Positions 24,718 to 33,604 of a DNA stretch of 48,150 bases are shown one piece after another. Positions within the stretch are counted from its first letter, which is position 1. Every line of letters begins with the position of its first letter. Source of the DNA: Labilithrix sp. (GTDB lineage: Bacteria; Myxococcota; Polyangia; Polyangiales; Polyangiaceae); assembly GCA_028287035.1 (NCBI GenBank), contig JAQBQL010000120.1, positions 1-48,150 on the forward strand, written 5' to 3'. Under the pieces are notes generated by a model. That model did no database searches, was not told the origin of the DNA, and saw only the letters and a list, made by a program, of their open reading frames with translations. The translations under genes were made by a program, and so were the position numbers.

Positions 24718-26652
24718 TCAGGGGCCGTTGCCGCAGAAGTGGTCGCCCACCGCGCGCAGCCAGGCCCCGAACGTCCGGTTGTCGAAGCGGCAGAAGCCGC
24801 CCGGGCCGACCGCCGGCGCGATGCACGCGCTGGCGATCGCCTGTCCGCTGCACTTGCCGCCCGCGGTGAGGACCGAGGACCGGCACTGCGTCTCGTTCGC
24901 CGCCGGACACTGGTCGCACGCCGTGTCCTCGCAATCGGCCGCACAGCCGGTGCTCCGGTTGCACGTCGCGTTCACGAACGGCGCCGCGCACAGGTAGAGA
25001 CCGGTGCCCTGCGCGAACGGCACGTTGAACGGCGCGATGCACGCGGCGCACGCGGGGTTCGTCGCCTGGAGCACAGCGAACGCCCCGGCGCAGTTGCCGC
25101 CGTCACAGCCCGCCTGCAGCGAGTCGAGATCGGCGACGTCGCTGCACAGGTTCTGGAGCGAGGGCGTGACCGGGGTGGCGACGCCCGCGGCGCAGCCAGG
25201 GTAGTTCGCGGGACACAGCCCCGCCTGGTTCGCGCAGAGGCGCGGGACGTTCAGCGTGCTGCAGGTCGAGCCCTGCGCCGTGCAGTTCGTGCACGCCGCG
25301 CCGCCCGATCCGCATGCGCCGCCCGTGAACCCGCCGGCGCACGTCGTGCTGCTCGAGCAGCAACCGGCGCAGTTGGCGGGACCGCACCGCGCGACGCACG
25401 CCTGACCGCTGCAGGCCTGGCCGGTCGCGTTGCAGTCGGTGCACGCGGCGCCGTTCTTCCCGCATGCGGGGTCGGTGATGCCCTGGACGCAGGTGTTGCC
25501 CGAGCAGCAGCCCGCGCAGTTCGCCGGGCTGCACGAGGGCACCTGGCACGTCGCGCCCTGGCAGACGCGGCCGATGCCGGCGCAGTTCGCGCAGGCGATG
25601 CCCGCGGCGCCGCAGGCGGTGTCCTGGGTGCCCGCCGCGCACACGTCGCCGACGCAGCAGCCCGCGCAGTTCGCGGCCGTGCAACCGACCGGCGGGATGC
25701 AGGCGCCCGCGTTGCAGCTGTCGCTCGGCCCGCACACCTTGCATGCCTCGCCACCCTTGCCGCACGCGGCGCGGGTGGTGGCGATGACGCACGCGTCGCC
25801 GACGCAGCAGCCCGCACACGTGGCGGGGCTGCATGCCGGCGGCGCCTGGCAGGTGCGCTCGCCGGGGAGGCCGTCACCGATGCACACCTTCCCGGTCGCG
25901 CCGCAGTTGGTGCACGCGGCGCCCTGCTTGCCACACGCGCTCGCGTCCGTGCCGACGACGCACTGGGTGCCGTTGCAGCAGCCGCCGCAGTTCGCCGGAC
26001 CGCACGTCGCGGTGCCCTGGCACTGGCCGCCGCCCGAGCCGGTGCCGCCGCACGTCTGGCCGGTCGACGTGCAGCTCGTGCAGGCCGTGCCGCCCGCGCC
26101 GCACGCGGTGTTCTCGAGACCGGTCAAGCACTGGTCGCCGACGCAGCAGCCCGCGCAGTTGCTCGCGTCGCACTTTCCGGCGCCGCACTGGCGGGAGAAG
26201 CTGTCGCACGCGCGGCCCTGCTGGGCGCAATCGAGGCACGTGTCGCCGGCGCGGCCGCACGCGGTGGGATCGGTGCCGGCGAGGCAGGTGGCCTGCCCGC
26301 CGTCGAAGCTGCAGCAGCCATTCGGGCACTCGTCGGGACCGCAGCTCGCCACCGGCCGCGAACAGACCCGCCCGCGCGACACGTCGCACGTGGTGAAGCC
26401 GTTCGCGATGCAATCGGAGCACTGCTGGCCGCGCGATCCACAGGCCTGGTTGTCGCTGCCGACGCGGCACTTGCCGCCGGCATCGCAGCAGCCATTCGGA
26501 CAGCTGGACGGGCCACACGCGCCGCCGTCGGCGGAGGCGTCGAGCGCCTCGAATTCGAGGCTCGAGCGACCGCAACCGGGAGCGAGGACGACGAGGAGCA
26601 CCGTCGCGAGGACGAAGGCCGCGAAGGCACGAAGAAGCGAAGGCAGGCGCAT
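24718..26652 (-). CDS. Cys-rich repeat lipoprotein
   Basis: The 644-residue protein begins with a lipoprotein signal (VLLVVLAPGC lipobox) and contains eight tandem repeats of about 40-55 residues, each built around CxxxxCxxGCC and a second half such as ACGKNGAACTDCNATGQ. Examples of the core are CGPSSCPNGCC, CDASNCAGCC, CSPANCAGCC and CGPANCAGCC. The C-terminal 150 residues form a separate, less repetitive Cys-containing domain. Such Cys-rich surface proteins are abundant in myxobacteria; disulphides are expected to form in the periplasm or outside. The role is unknown, possibly surface structure or adhesion. The gene is monocistronic, ending 9 nt from the convergent receiver-like gene. Near-identical repeats at DNA level make it prone to copy-number change. 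Confidence 0.85.
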   Translation of the reverse strand: MRLPSLLRAFAAFVLATVLLVVLAPGCGRSSLEFEALDASADGGACGPSSCPNGCCDAGGKCRVGSDNQACGSRGQQCSDCIANGFTTCDVSRGRVCSRPVASCGPDECPNGCCSFDGGQATCLAGTDPTACGRAGDTCLDCAQQGRACDSFSRQCGAGKCDASNCAGCCVGDQCLTGLENTACGAGGTACTSCTSTGQTCGGTGSGGGQCQGTATCGPANCGGCCNGTQCVVGTDASACGKQGAACTNCGATGKVCIGDGLPGERTCQAPPACSPATCAGCCVGDACVIATTRAACGKGGEACKVCGPSDSCNAGACIPPVGCTAANCAGCCVGDVCAAGTQDTACGAAGIACANCAGIGRVCQGATCQVPSCSPANCAGCCSGNTCVQGITDPACGKNGAACTDCNATGQACSGQACVARCGPANCAGCCSSSTTCAGGFTGGACGSGGAACTNCTAQGSTCSTLNVPRLCANQAGLCPANYPGCAAGVATPVTPSLQNLCSDVADLDSLQAGCDGGNCAGAFAVLQATNPACAACIAPFNVPFAQGTGLYLCAAPFVNATCNRSTGCAADCEDTACDQCPAANETQCRSSVLTAGGKCSGQAIASACIAPAVGPGGFCRFDNRTFGAWLRAVGDHFCGNGP

Positions 26653-26707
26653 GAACGTGGCCTTTCACGAGCGAGCGTAGCGCGGCTCCCCTCGGCACGG
26701 ATAGTTT

Positions 26708-26745
26708 CGTGGGAACGGCAGGCGGCTTCGCCCGCTTGTCCCACG
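26708..26745 (-). terminator. two-part stem-loop after gene 26761-28620
   Basis: Outer arms CGTGGGA and TCCCACG enclose an inner GGCG-CTTC-type hairpin. On the minus strand it starts 16 nt past the stop at 26761 and ends about 55 nt before the Cys-rich lipoprotein gene. There is no strong T-run, so intrinsic termination is only suggested. Confidence 0.45.
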
Positions 26746-26760
26746 CGCGCGGCGCCTGGC

Positions 26761-28620
26761 CTACAGGCCGAGCTGCCAGCGGGACAGCTCGCGGAGCAGC
26801 CCGTTCGTCACGTCCACGCGGAGGAAGGCAGCATCCCCTCGCCGCCCCAGCGACGCGACGAGCGGCGCCGTCGGGAGATTCGCACGCAGCGGATCGAACC
26901 GCAGCGGCTGCACGAGGAGCACGGTGTTCACGTCGCTGCCGAGCGTGGCGAGGCGGCGGGTCACGAGGAGCTCGTCGGCGAGCTTCGCATCCGGGTGGAG
27001 CCCGGCGGCGAGCGTCGCGAGCGGCGCCTCGCCCGCGCCCATCGTGAACGAGCCGCCCTCCGTCATCCAGGCGAGCCCGAGCTCGTCCTTCTTCGGCGCG
27101 CCCGCGTCGTCGCTGCCCGCATCGAGGCCGGCGCCGCCGCGGTGAGCCGGGCGTTCGGCGGGCCTCGGCTCGCGCGTGATCGTGGCGAGCGACACGTGCG
27201 ACCCGCCCTGGTCCTCCGTCCGCGTCGTCACGTCGCGCGCGCGCACCATCTGCTTGAAGGGCGCGGTGCGAAGGAGCTCGACGAGCCCGTTCATCGCGCG
27301 GCCGCTGGCGTCCGCGTCCCGCACCGGCGCGCGCACCACGAGCCCCTGCGGCTCGTCGCGGATCGCCGCCATCGTGAGGAGCTCGCCCCGCGCGGCCGTC
27401 GCGTCGGCGAGGACGGCATGGAGCCGCTTCTGGTCGGCCTCGGCGAGGCGCGTCCCGAGCGCCTCGGTGACGAGCCGCTCCGCGCCGGCGGCCTCGGCCT
27501 GTCGCTCGGCTTCGCTGTCTCGCATCGAGAGCGCGATCGCCGACGTACGCGGAAGCGTCCCGATCGCCGCCGCATCGCCGAGCACCATGCCCTTCGTCCA
27601 CGTGCTCGCCGGACCGCCGCCCGGACGAGGCGTCATGGTGGCGGTGAGGTCGATCCCGTCGTCGTCGATCCCGAGGGCGACGCGCATCGTGGACAGGTCG
27701 GACACGACGCCGATGCGCTGCTGCACCCAGCCGTCGAGGATCGTGACGATCGCCTTCGGGTCGCCGAAGTCGGGGGCGCGGCCCCCGTGGCTCCTCCGCA
27801 TGCGCTCGTCCTCGGCGAGGAGGAACGCGCGGAGCTGCGACCAGAGGTCGGCCAGCTTCGGCTGCACCAGCGTCGCGAGCGCCGCCTGCGGGACGTCGGC
27901 GACGAGCGCGCCCTCGGCCGGCGGCGGACGCTTCGGCAGGGTGCGCGTCACGTACGGACCGAGCCTCGCCAGATCGGCCGCCTTGCCCGCCACGAGCAGG
28001 TACCCGCTCGTGGACACGCCCACCGCTGCCGCCGGGTCGCGTCCCCGCTCCTTCGGCAGCACCTCGGTCACGCCGCCGTCCTCGCGCGCCGTGAAGCGCG
28101 CGACGTCGCCCTCGAAGAGATCGGCGCGCGCCCGGGCGAGATCGGACAGACGGACGGCGAAGAGCCAGTGCGGGTCCCCGGGGTCACCCGCGACGACGCC
28201 GTACGCCGGCGAGGCGCCGTCGATGTGCGACGCGAAGAGCGGATCGAGACCGGTCAGCAGGCACAGGATGCCGCCCGCCGAGGACGGCAGGATTCCGAGC
28301 ACGCCGCCGATGCTGCGCTGCATGCGCTGCCACGAGGCGTTCGGCGTCCCCATCGACACGTCGGCGAGCAGCTGGTCCGGCGCAGGCACCGCGGGCTCGT
28401 CGGGCAGCGTGGGGATCGCGGCTGCATCGTCGACGCGCGGCGGGCTCTTCGCCTGCTGCCAGACGAGGCCGGCGACGCCGAGGCCGGCCGCGGCGAGCGC
28501 CGCGACGAGCACGCGATTCTGCGAGCGGGTGAGCGCCGGTCGCTTCGCAGCGGCGGCCTCCGGAGGGCGCGTATCGTCGGGACGCGAGGGCGGCGCTTCG
28601 GGCTCGGGCTCGTCGCTCAC
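26761..28620 (-). CDS. large hypothetical membrane-anchored protein
   Basis: The 619-residue protein has a Pro/Glu-rich cytoplasmic N-terminus of about 30 residues, one membrane segment (VLVAALAAAGLGVAGLVW) and a large extracytoplasmic part. Stretches such as SIGGVLGILPSSAGGILCLL, SAIALSMRDSEAERQAEAAG and GSHVSLATITREPRPAERP are reminiscent of other myxobacterial proteins of unknown function that recall DUF3352-like folds, but I cannot name a family with confidence. The GTG at 28620 is preferred because it begins the charged SDEPEPEAPPS leader. It lies 17 nt downstream of the Cys-rich gene 28638-29750, so the two are probably one transcription unit. Confidence 0.75.
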   Translation of the reverse strand: MSDEPEPEAPPSRPDDTRPPEAAAAKRPALTRSQNRVLVAALAAAGLGVAGLVWQQAKSPPRVDDAAAIPTLPDEPAVPAPDQLLADVSMGTPNASWQRMQRSIGGVLGILPSSAGGILCLLTGLDPLFASHIDGASPAYGVVAGDPGDPHWLFAVRLSDLARARADLFEGDVARFTAREDGGVTEVLPKERGRDPAAAVGVSTSGYLLVAGKAADLARLGPYVTRTLPKRPPPAEGALVADVPQAALATLVQPKLADLWSQLRAFLLAEDERMRRSHGGRAPDFGDPKAIVTILDGWVQQRIGVVSDLSTMRVALGIDDDGIDLTATMTPRPGGGPASTWTKGMVLGDAAAIGTLPRTSAIALSMRDSEAERQAEAAGAERLVTEALGTRLAEADQKRLHAVLADATAARGELLTMAAIRDEPQGLVVRAPVRDADASGRAMNGLVELLRTAPFKQMVRARDVTTRTEDQGGSHVSLATITREPRPAERPAHRGGAGLDAGSDDAGAPKKDELGLAWMTEGGSFTMGAGEAPLATLAAGLHPDAKLADELLVTRRLATLGSDVNTVLLVQPLRFDPLRANLPTAPLVASLGRRGDAAFLRVDVTNGLLRELSRWQLGL

Positions 28621-28637
28621 CCGCGAGGTGATAGCAC

Positions 28638-29750
28638 CTACGGCGCGCAGCGGGCGCGCTTGTCGTGCGGGTCGGCGCCCGTGGTGGCGGCCTCCACGCA
28701 GCGCGAGAGCCCCACCGACTTGCACAGGTACGCGCGCGGCTGTCCGAACGCGCAGTAGCGGAGCGTGGCTCCGTCACACGTGCCGGGAGCGGCGGGGTCG
28801 CACGCGCCGGCCTTCGCGACCGCGCATGCGCCCACCACCGCCATCGCGGGCCCGCCGCCTGCTGCCTGGCCGGACGCGCAGACGAGACCACGCGCCCCGC
28901 AATCGACGCGCACCTCGTGACGGTGCCAGCACGCGATCGACGTGGCGCCGTCGCAGCGCTGCGCGTCCTCGGTGCACGGCGCGCCCTGCGTGGCGCACTG
29001 CGGACCCTCGGCGGACGGCGCGCACCGCAGCCCGAACGCCCCGCAGTCGAGGCTGAGGAGCTTTCCCTTCTTGCACTCGACGACCCGCGTGCCCGACGGC
29101 GAGCACGAGGACGCGGCCTCCGTCTCGCAAGGCCCGAGCGCGCACACCGCCTTGCCGTCGCGCACCGCGCACTGCTCGCCCCCGCGCGGGCAGTCACGCA
29201 CGAGCGCGACGCGCTCCTGGCTGCACGTCACGGCGCGGCCCTCGGCGTCGCAGAGGTCCACCGGCCCGACCTTGCCGCGGCCCTTGCACGCGTCGGCGCT
29301 CGCCCCGCGCAGAGCGCACGTACGGAGCTCGCCGCAGGAGCTCGCGCGGAGCCCGCAGTCACGCAGGGTGAGGGAGAACGACGCGGCGGCCGGCGAGGCG
29401 AGCTCCGCGTACAGCGCCTTCGTGCACGCGACGAAGTCCTTCGGAACGAGCCCCGCAGGGAGCGGGAGCCGCTCGCACGACGTGAGGAGCGCGCACATGT
29501 GCTCGACGTCCTCGAGGTCGACGGGCGTGACGTGGGCGGGCGGAGCCGCGGCCGGGCGTGGAACCGCCGTGCCCCCCGGCGGCACCACTGTCGCACCCGC
29601 ATCGTCCGCCGCACCGGTCCGGGACGGTCCGAGCACGGCGAGCGCGCTCGCCAGCACCGCGGCCATCCGCAGGAGGCGCGGAGCAGGGAGGCGGGCGGGC
29701 AACGCAGGCAATGCAGGCAATGCAGGCAACGCAGGCAAGAGGCGGCGCAT
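28638..29750 (-). CDS. secreted Cys-rich hypothetical protein
   Basis: The 370-residue protein has an unusual signal peptide: after MRRL it carries a run of Leu-Pro-Ala triplets encoded by a 9-bp tandem repeat, then a regular hydrophobic core (LLRMAAVLASALAVLG). The mature part has about 30 Cys in loose repeats such as CDAEGRAVTCSQERVALVRD, CSPSGTRVVECKKGKLLSLD and CDGATSIACWHRHEVRVD, a pattern of small knottin-like modules often seen in myxobacterial extracellular proteins. ATG 29750 has GGGAGG 7 nt upstream, fixing the start; the longer open frame upstream is non-coding. It leads a two-gene unit with the membrane-anchored protein. The function is not known. Confidence 0.8.
   Translation of the reverse strand: MRRLLPALPALPALPALPARLPAPRLLRMAAVLASALAVLGPSRTGAADDAGATVVPPGGTAVPRPAAAPPAHVTPVDLEDVEHMCALLTSCERLPLPAGLVPKDFVACTKALYAELASPAAASFSLTLRDCGLRASSCGELRTCALRGASADACKGRGKVGPVDLCDAEGRAVTCSQERVALVRDCPRGGEQCAVRDGKAVCALGPCETEAASSCSPSGTRVVECKKGKLLSLDCGAFGLRCAPSAEGPQCATQGAPCTEDAQRCDGATSIACWHRHEVRVDCGARGLVCASGQAAGGGPAMAVVGACAVAKAGACDPAAPGTCDGATLRYCAFGQPRAYLCKSVGLSRCVEAATTGADPHDKRARCAP
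29695..29739 (-). repeat. 9-bp tandem repeat in signal-peptide coding region
   Basis: Five consecutive 9-bp units read GCRGGCAAN on the plus strand: GCGGGCAAC, GCAGGCAAT, GCAGGCAAT, GCAGGCAAC, GCAGGCAAG. On the coding (minus) strand they specify Leu-Pro-Ala triplets close to the start of the Cys-rich protein. Because the unit is a multiple of three, gain or loss would change signal-peptide length without breaking the frame. Confidence 0.85.
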
Positions 29751-29847
29751 GACCTCCCGGCGAGGATAGCCCTTCCGGTCCCGGGAAAGGGCGGGTAAGG
29801 TTCCGGCGTCCTTTTCCAGACAGTCTCGACACGGAGCGCTTTTCCTC

Positions 29848-30405
29848 ATGCTGGACGACGTACAGAAAGAGCTGGTCGCCTCGATCGCCAAGGCCATCGA
29901 CGTGCTCCGCCGCGACCTCGCGAAGCTCCGCGCCGGGCGCGCGAGCACGAACCTGCTCGACGGCATCCGCGTCGACTACTACGGCACGATGACCCCGCTC
30001 GGGCAGATGGCCAACGTCGCCGTCCCCGAGCCGCGCCTCCTCACGGTGAAGCCGTGGGACAAGAGCGTCATCAAGGCCGTCGAGAAGGCCCTCCGCGAGA
30101 ACGACATGGGTCTCAACCCCCAGGTCGACGGCGATCTCATTCGCATCCCCCTCCCGCCCCTCACCGAGGAGCGCCGCAAGGAGTTCGCGAAGATCGCGAA
30201 GAAGTACGGCGAGGAGTGCCGCGTCACCATCCGCAAGGCGCGCCACGACGCGCTCGACATGCTGAAGGAGATCGAGGAAGGCGGCGGCACCACCTCCGAC
30301 GACGTCGATCGCGCCAAGAAGAAGGCCGAGGAGACCGTTGCCGATTCCGGCAAGCAGGTCGAAAGCATCATCGCGGCGAAAGAAAAGGATATCATGGAGG
30401 TATGA
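29848..30405 (+). CDS. frr: ribosome recycling factor
   Basis: The 185-residue protein, with EF-G, splits post-termination ribosomes. The characteristic segments are present: LAKLRAGRASTNLLDGIRVD in the first long helix, MTPLGQMANVAVPEPRLLTV in domain II, LRENDMGLNPQVDGDLIRIP, LPPLTEERRKEFAKIAKKYG and the closing helix VADSGKQVESIIAAKEKDIM. Length and order are normal. ATG 29848 starts the usual N-terminus (MLDDVQKELV). It diverges from the Cys-rich gene and is followed by a phosphatase gene 117 nt downstream. In many bacteria frr follows pyrH and tsf; here it stands first in its unit. Confidence 0.97.
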   Translation: MLDDVQKELVASIAKAIDVLRRDLAKLRAGRASTNLLDGIRVDYYGTMTPLGQMANVAVPEPRLLTVKPWDKSVIKAVEKALRENDMGLNPQVDGDLIRIPLPPLTEERRKEFAKIAKKYGEECRVTIRKARHDALDMLKEIEEGGGTTSDDVDRAKKKAEETVADSGKQVESIIAAKEKDIMEV

Positions 30406-30474
30406 GGACCTCTCTCCTCGTACGGTCGATCTCGAGCGTGTGCCCCCCGGGCATGCGCGTCAGTGTGCTTGACA

Positions 30475-30490
30475 CCCGGCCTGGGCCGGG
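30475..30490 (+). terminator. hairpin between frr and the PP2C gene
   Basis: CCCGGC-CTGG-GCCGGG is a perfect 6-bp stem with a 4-nt loop in the 117-bp gap after frr. No T-run follows, so it may be a weak terminator, an RNA-stability element or part of the promoter region of the phosphatase gene (TTGACA lies immediately before it, but no fitting -10 was found). Confidence 0.35.
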
Positions 30491-30522
30491 GCGAGCCTGG
30501 ATCCAGCGGAGCCGTTGACGTG

Positions 30523-31521
30523 ATGCGGGCAATCGCAGCGGGCGTGAGCGATGTCGGGCTCCAGCGGGAGCACAACGAAGATTCCTTCGTCGTGCTCAAG
30601 GAGTACGACCTCTACGTCGTGGCCGACGGGATGGGCGGTCACCGCGCAGGTGACGTCGCGTCCAAGCTCGCCACCGACACCATCAGCGAGTTCTTCAAGT
30701 CGACGGCCAACGACGACGTGACCTGGCCGTTCCACTTCGACACGAACCTCTCCGAAGAGGAGAACCGTCTCCTCACCGGCATTCGCGTGGCAAACCGCCA
30801 GATCTTCGAGCGCTCGACGCGCTCGCGCGAGTACCACGGCATGGGGACGACCGTGGTCGGCGCCATGTTCAGCCCGCGCAAGAACCGGATGTACATCGGT
30901 CACGTGGGCGACTCGCGCTGCTACCGGGTCCGCGGCGGCGAGATCCAGCTGCTCACGCGCGACCACTCGCTCATCAACGACTACCTGCTCGCGATGCCCG
31001 ACCTCACGGAAGAGCAGCGCAGCGAGCTTCCCAAGAACGTCATCACGCGCGCCCTCGGCATGCAGGACCAGGTCGTCGTCGACATCCAGCACGACGAGCC
31101 GCTCCCGAACGACGTGTACTGCCTCTGCTCGGACGGCCTCTCCGGCATGGTCCAGGACGAGGAGATCCTCAGGATCGTCAGCAGCGCCCAGGACATCGGC
31201 GAGGCGTGCAAGAACCTCATCGCGCGCGCCAACGAGCACGGCGGCGAAGACAACATCACGGCCGTCCTCATCAAGATCGAGAAGCTCGACGTCGACGGAC
31301 AGACCGAGGAGATGCCGGCGCTCGACGCGTCGTCGCCCTCCGCCATGCGCCGCGGCAGCACCGTGCCGGCGCGGAGCATGGCAGGCGTCGCGAAGCCGGC
31401 ACCTGCGCCGGTCGCGGCCCCCGAAGACGACGACGACCTCGGGATGAGCGATGAGCCCACCGCCCCGGGCATCAACCCGTCCGGCGCGCCGGGCCCGCGC
31501 AGCAAGCCCCCGACGACCTGA
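30523..31521 (+). CDS. PP2C-family serine/threonine protein phosphatase
   Basis: The 332-residue protein has the catalytic core of metal-dependent phosphatases: REHNEDSFVV, VVADGMGGHRAGDVAS, MYIGHVGDSRCYRVRGGEI, LCSDGLSGMV and GGEDNITAVLIKIE, providing the Asp residues that bind two metal ions. It removes phosphate from Ser/Thr residues and would oppose Hanks-type kinases, which are numerous in myxobacteria although none is in this window. Residues after about 265 form a disordered Pro/Asp-rich tail without a membrane segment, so the enzyme should be cytoplasmic. ATG 30523 is chosen; a GTG directly before it is equally possible. Confidence 0.93.
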   Translation: MRAIAAGVSDVGLQREHNEDSFVVLKEYDLYVVADGMGGHRAGDVASKLATDTISEFFKSTANDDVTWPFHFDTNLSEEENRLLTGIRVANRQIFERSTRSREYHGMGTTVVGAMFSPRKNRMYIGHVGDSRCYRVRGGEIQLLTRDHSLINDYLLAMPDLTEEQRSELPKNVITRALGMQDQVVVDIQHDEPLPNDVYCLCSDGLSGMVQDEEILRIVSSAQDIGEACKNLIARANEHGGEDNITAVLIKIEKLDVDGQTEEMPALDASSPSAMRRGSTVPARSMAGVAKPAPAPVAAPEDDDDLGMSDEPTAPGINPSGAPGPRSKPPTT

Positions 31522-31522
31522 C

Positions 31523-32170
31523 ATGCACGAGCTCCTAGAGATCTTCCGCAGCCTCACGAAGAACCTCGATCAGTTCACGATCGAGCACGGCAACACGACG
31601 TACGCGATCCTCATGGTGATCGTGTTCGCCGAGACCGGCCTCGTGGTGACGCCGTTCCTCCCGGGTGACTCGCTGCTGTTCGCGGCCGGCGCCGTGGCCT
31701 CGCGCGGCTTCCTCAGCGCGCCGATGCTGGCCGTCGGGCTCGTCCTCGCGGCGGTCGTCGGCGACACGGTCAACTACCACATCGGCAAGGCCATCGGCCC
31801 GCGCGTCATGAAGAGCGAGCGGTCACGCTTCTTCAACAAGAAGCACCTCGTCAAGACGAACCGGTTCTTCGAGAAGTACGGCCCGAAGACGATCGTGCTC
31901 GCGCGGTTCGTCCCGATCGTCCGCACGTTCGCGCCGTTCGTGGCCGGCGCCGGAGCGATGAACTACCGCACGTTCATCGTCTACAACATCGTCGGCGCCG
32001 TCGCGTGGGTCACGCTGATGCTCGGGTCCGGCTACATGCTCGGCTCGATCCCGGTGGTGAAGAAGAACTTCGAGCTCATCGTCATCGGCATCGTCGTGCT
32101 GTCGGTCCTTCCGATGGTCATCGAGTGGTGGCGGAGCCGCGGCGAGAAGCCGGAAGAAGAAGCGGCCTGA
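31523..32170 (+). CDS. DedA-family membrane protein
   Basis: The 215-residue integral membrane protein carries the DedA/SNARE-associated (PF09335) signature: FAETGLVVTPFLPGDSLLFA, GDTVNYHIGKAIGPRVMKSE and ARFVPIVRTFAPFVAGAGAM, followed by a C-terminal membrane segment and a charged tail EEA-rich end. Some DedA proteins flip polyprenyl phosphate or phospholipid across the inner membrane. The ATG lies one nucleotide after the phosphatase stop, indicating co-transcription and probably coupled translation. It converges with hemG, 21 nt away. Lipid substrate is not predictable here. Confidence 0.92.
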   Translation: MHELLEIFRSLTKNLDQFTIEHGNTTYAILMVIVFAETGLVVTPFLPGDSLLFAAGAVASRGFLSAPMLAVGLVLAAVVGDTVNYHIGKAIGPRVMKSERSRFFNKKHLVKTNRFFEKYGPKTIVLARFVPIVRTFAPFVAGAGAMNYRTFIVYNIVGAVAWVTLMLGSGYMLGSIPVVKKNFELIVIGIVVLSVLPMVIEWWRSRGEKPEEEAA

Positions 32171-32191
32171 GCGCGCTGGCGCCGCCCGGCG

Positions 32192-33604
32192 TCAGCCGCC
32201 CATGATGCGGGCGGCGATCTCCTCGCCCTGGCGGATCGAGTCGGGGATGCCCGTCCCGATGAAGCCGTTGCCGCCGACGTAGAGCCCGGGGTGCGTCGCG
32301 GTGCGGGCGAGCAGCCGGCGGATGCGTCCGAGGTGCCCGACCGTCGGCTGCGGGCTCGCCCCGCGGAAGCGAAAGACCTTCGTGAACGAGGGCGCGCGGT
32401 CGATGCCGATGAGGTCCTTGAGCTGCTCGCGCGCGAGCTTCACGAGACCCTCGTCGTCGCGGAGGAGGTAGTGCTCGGCCCCTGCCCCGCCGATGAAGAC
32501 GCGGAGGAGGGCCTGTCCCGAAGGCGCGCGGTGCTCCCATTTGCTGGAGACGAACGTGCACGCGATGATCGGCCGGCCCTCGCCCTTCGGCACGAGGAAG
32601 CCGACGGCATCGAGCGGGTGGCGGACGTCGTACTTGCGGTAGGCGAGGAACACCGTGGCCGTCGAGACGTAGCCGACGTCCCCGAGCATGTCGGCGAGCG
32701 TGCCGTCGAACCCGCGGACGAGACGCGAGGACTCGCGGGCCGGCATCGCGAGCGCCACGTGGTCGGCGAACAGCGCGCCCTTCGCGGTGTCGAGCGCCCA
32801 GGTCCCGCGCGGGTCGCCGGGCGCGAGCCGCTCGAGGCCGAGCGCGGGACGGCTGCGCGACACCTCGGCGTCGCGCAGGCGATGGGCGACGTAGGTGACC
32901 AGATCCCCGAGCCCCCGCTTCACCGAGAGGAACGTGCTGGATGCCTGCTCGCCGGTCGCCGTGACCGACTTCCGTGCCTCGCGGAGCGCGCGCATGGCCA
33001 TGATGAGCGAGCCGTACTTCGCCTCGGCCTCGACGAACTGGGGAACGCACGCGCGCACCGAGAGCGACTCGGGATCGCCCGCGAAGATGCCGCCCAGCAG
33101 CGGGCCCGCGATGCGGTCGGCGATGTCGGGACCGAGCCGGCGGCTCACGAACGAGGCGATGCTCTCGTCGTCGTCCTCACCCGCGAACCGGCGCCGCGGG
33201 ATGAAGGGCTCGAGCGCGGCGCGGAGCTTCGTGTCGAGGCCGAGCAGCTCGGTCTCGGCGAAGGGGCGCCACTCGGTGGGGATGCCGAGGACGAGCCCCT
33301 CCGGCATCGCGTGCAGCTTGTTCTTCCAGACGATGTAGACCTTGCGCGTGTCGGGGCGGGTGCCGATGAGCTCGTCGCCGAGGCCGACCTCCTTGGCGAG
33401 CCGCGTGGCGTGCGGCTTCGTCGCGACCCACGAATCGGGCCCACCATCGATGGTGAAGCCGTTGTGGTTCAGCGTGACGAGGTTGCCGCCGAGCCGGTCC
33501 GAGCCCTCGACGAGGCGCACGTGGTAGCGCTCGCGGGACTTCTCGAGCGCATGCGCGATCGCGAGGCCGGTGATGCCGCCGCCGACGATGACGACTCGCT
33601 TCAT
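32192..33604 (-). CDS. hemG: protoporphyrinogen oxidase (HemY type)
   Basis: The 470-residue FAD enzyme oxidises protoporphyrinogen IX (or coproporphyrinogen in the other heme branch). The N-terminal VVIVGGGITGLAIAHAL is the FAD-binding fold, followed by NHNGFTIDGGPDSWVATKPH, which lines the flavin site, and a C-terminal FAD-contacting segment GLYVGGNGFIGTGIPDSIRQ. Length is normal for the oxygen-dependent HemY/PPOX family, named hemG in myxobacteria. It is the last gene of the hemE-hemH-hemG operon, its ATG overlapping the hemH stop by 4 nt (ATGA). It shares a compact convergent end with the DedA gene. Confidence 0.93.
   Translation of the reverse strand: MKRVVIVGGGITGLAIAHALEKSRERYHVRLVEGSDRLGGNLVTLNHNGFTIDGGPDSWVATKPHATRLAKEVGLGDELIGTRPDTRKVYIVWKNKLHAMPEGLVLGIPTEWRPFAETELLGLDTKLRAALEPFIPRRRFAGEDDDESIASFVSRRLGPDIADRIAGPLLGGIFAGDPESLSVRACVPQFVEAEAKYGSLIMAMRALREARKSVTATGEQASSTFLSVKRGLGDLVTYVAHRLRDAEVSRSRPALGLERLAPGDPRGTWALDTAKGALFADHVALAMPARESSRLVRGFDGTLADMLGDVGYVSTATVFLAYRKYDVRHPLDAVGFLVPKGEGRPIIACTFVSSKWEHRAPSGQALLRVFIGGAGAEHYLLRDDEGLVKLAREQLKDLIGIDRAPSFTKVFRFRGASPQPTVGHLGRIRRLLARTATHPGLYVGGNGFIGTGIPDSIRQGEEIAARIMGG

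Noticed and set aside
24739..28758. A plus-strand open frame of more than 1300 codons opposite the Cys-rich and membrane-protein genes
   Set aside because: It is Arg/Ala-rich low-complexity sequence, as expected on the opposite strand of GC-rich genes, and it spans two well-supported minus-strand genes and their gap.
30469..30522. A sigma-70 type promoter before the PP2C gene from TTGACA at 30469
   Set aside because: No acceptable -10 hexamer lies at the proper distance, and the hairpin overlaps the spacer.
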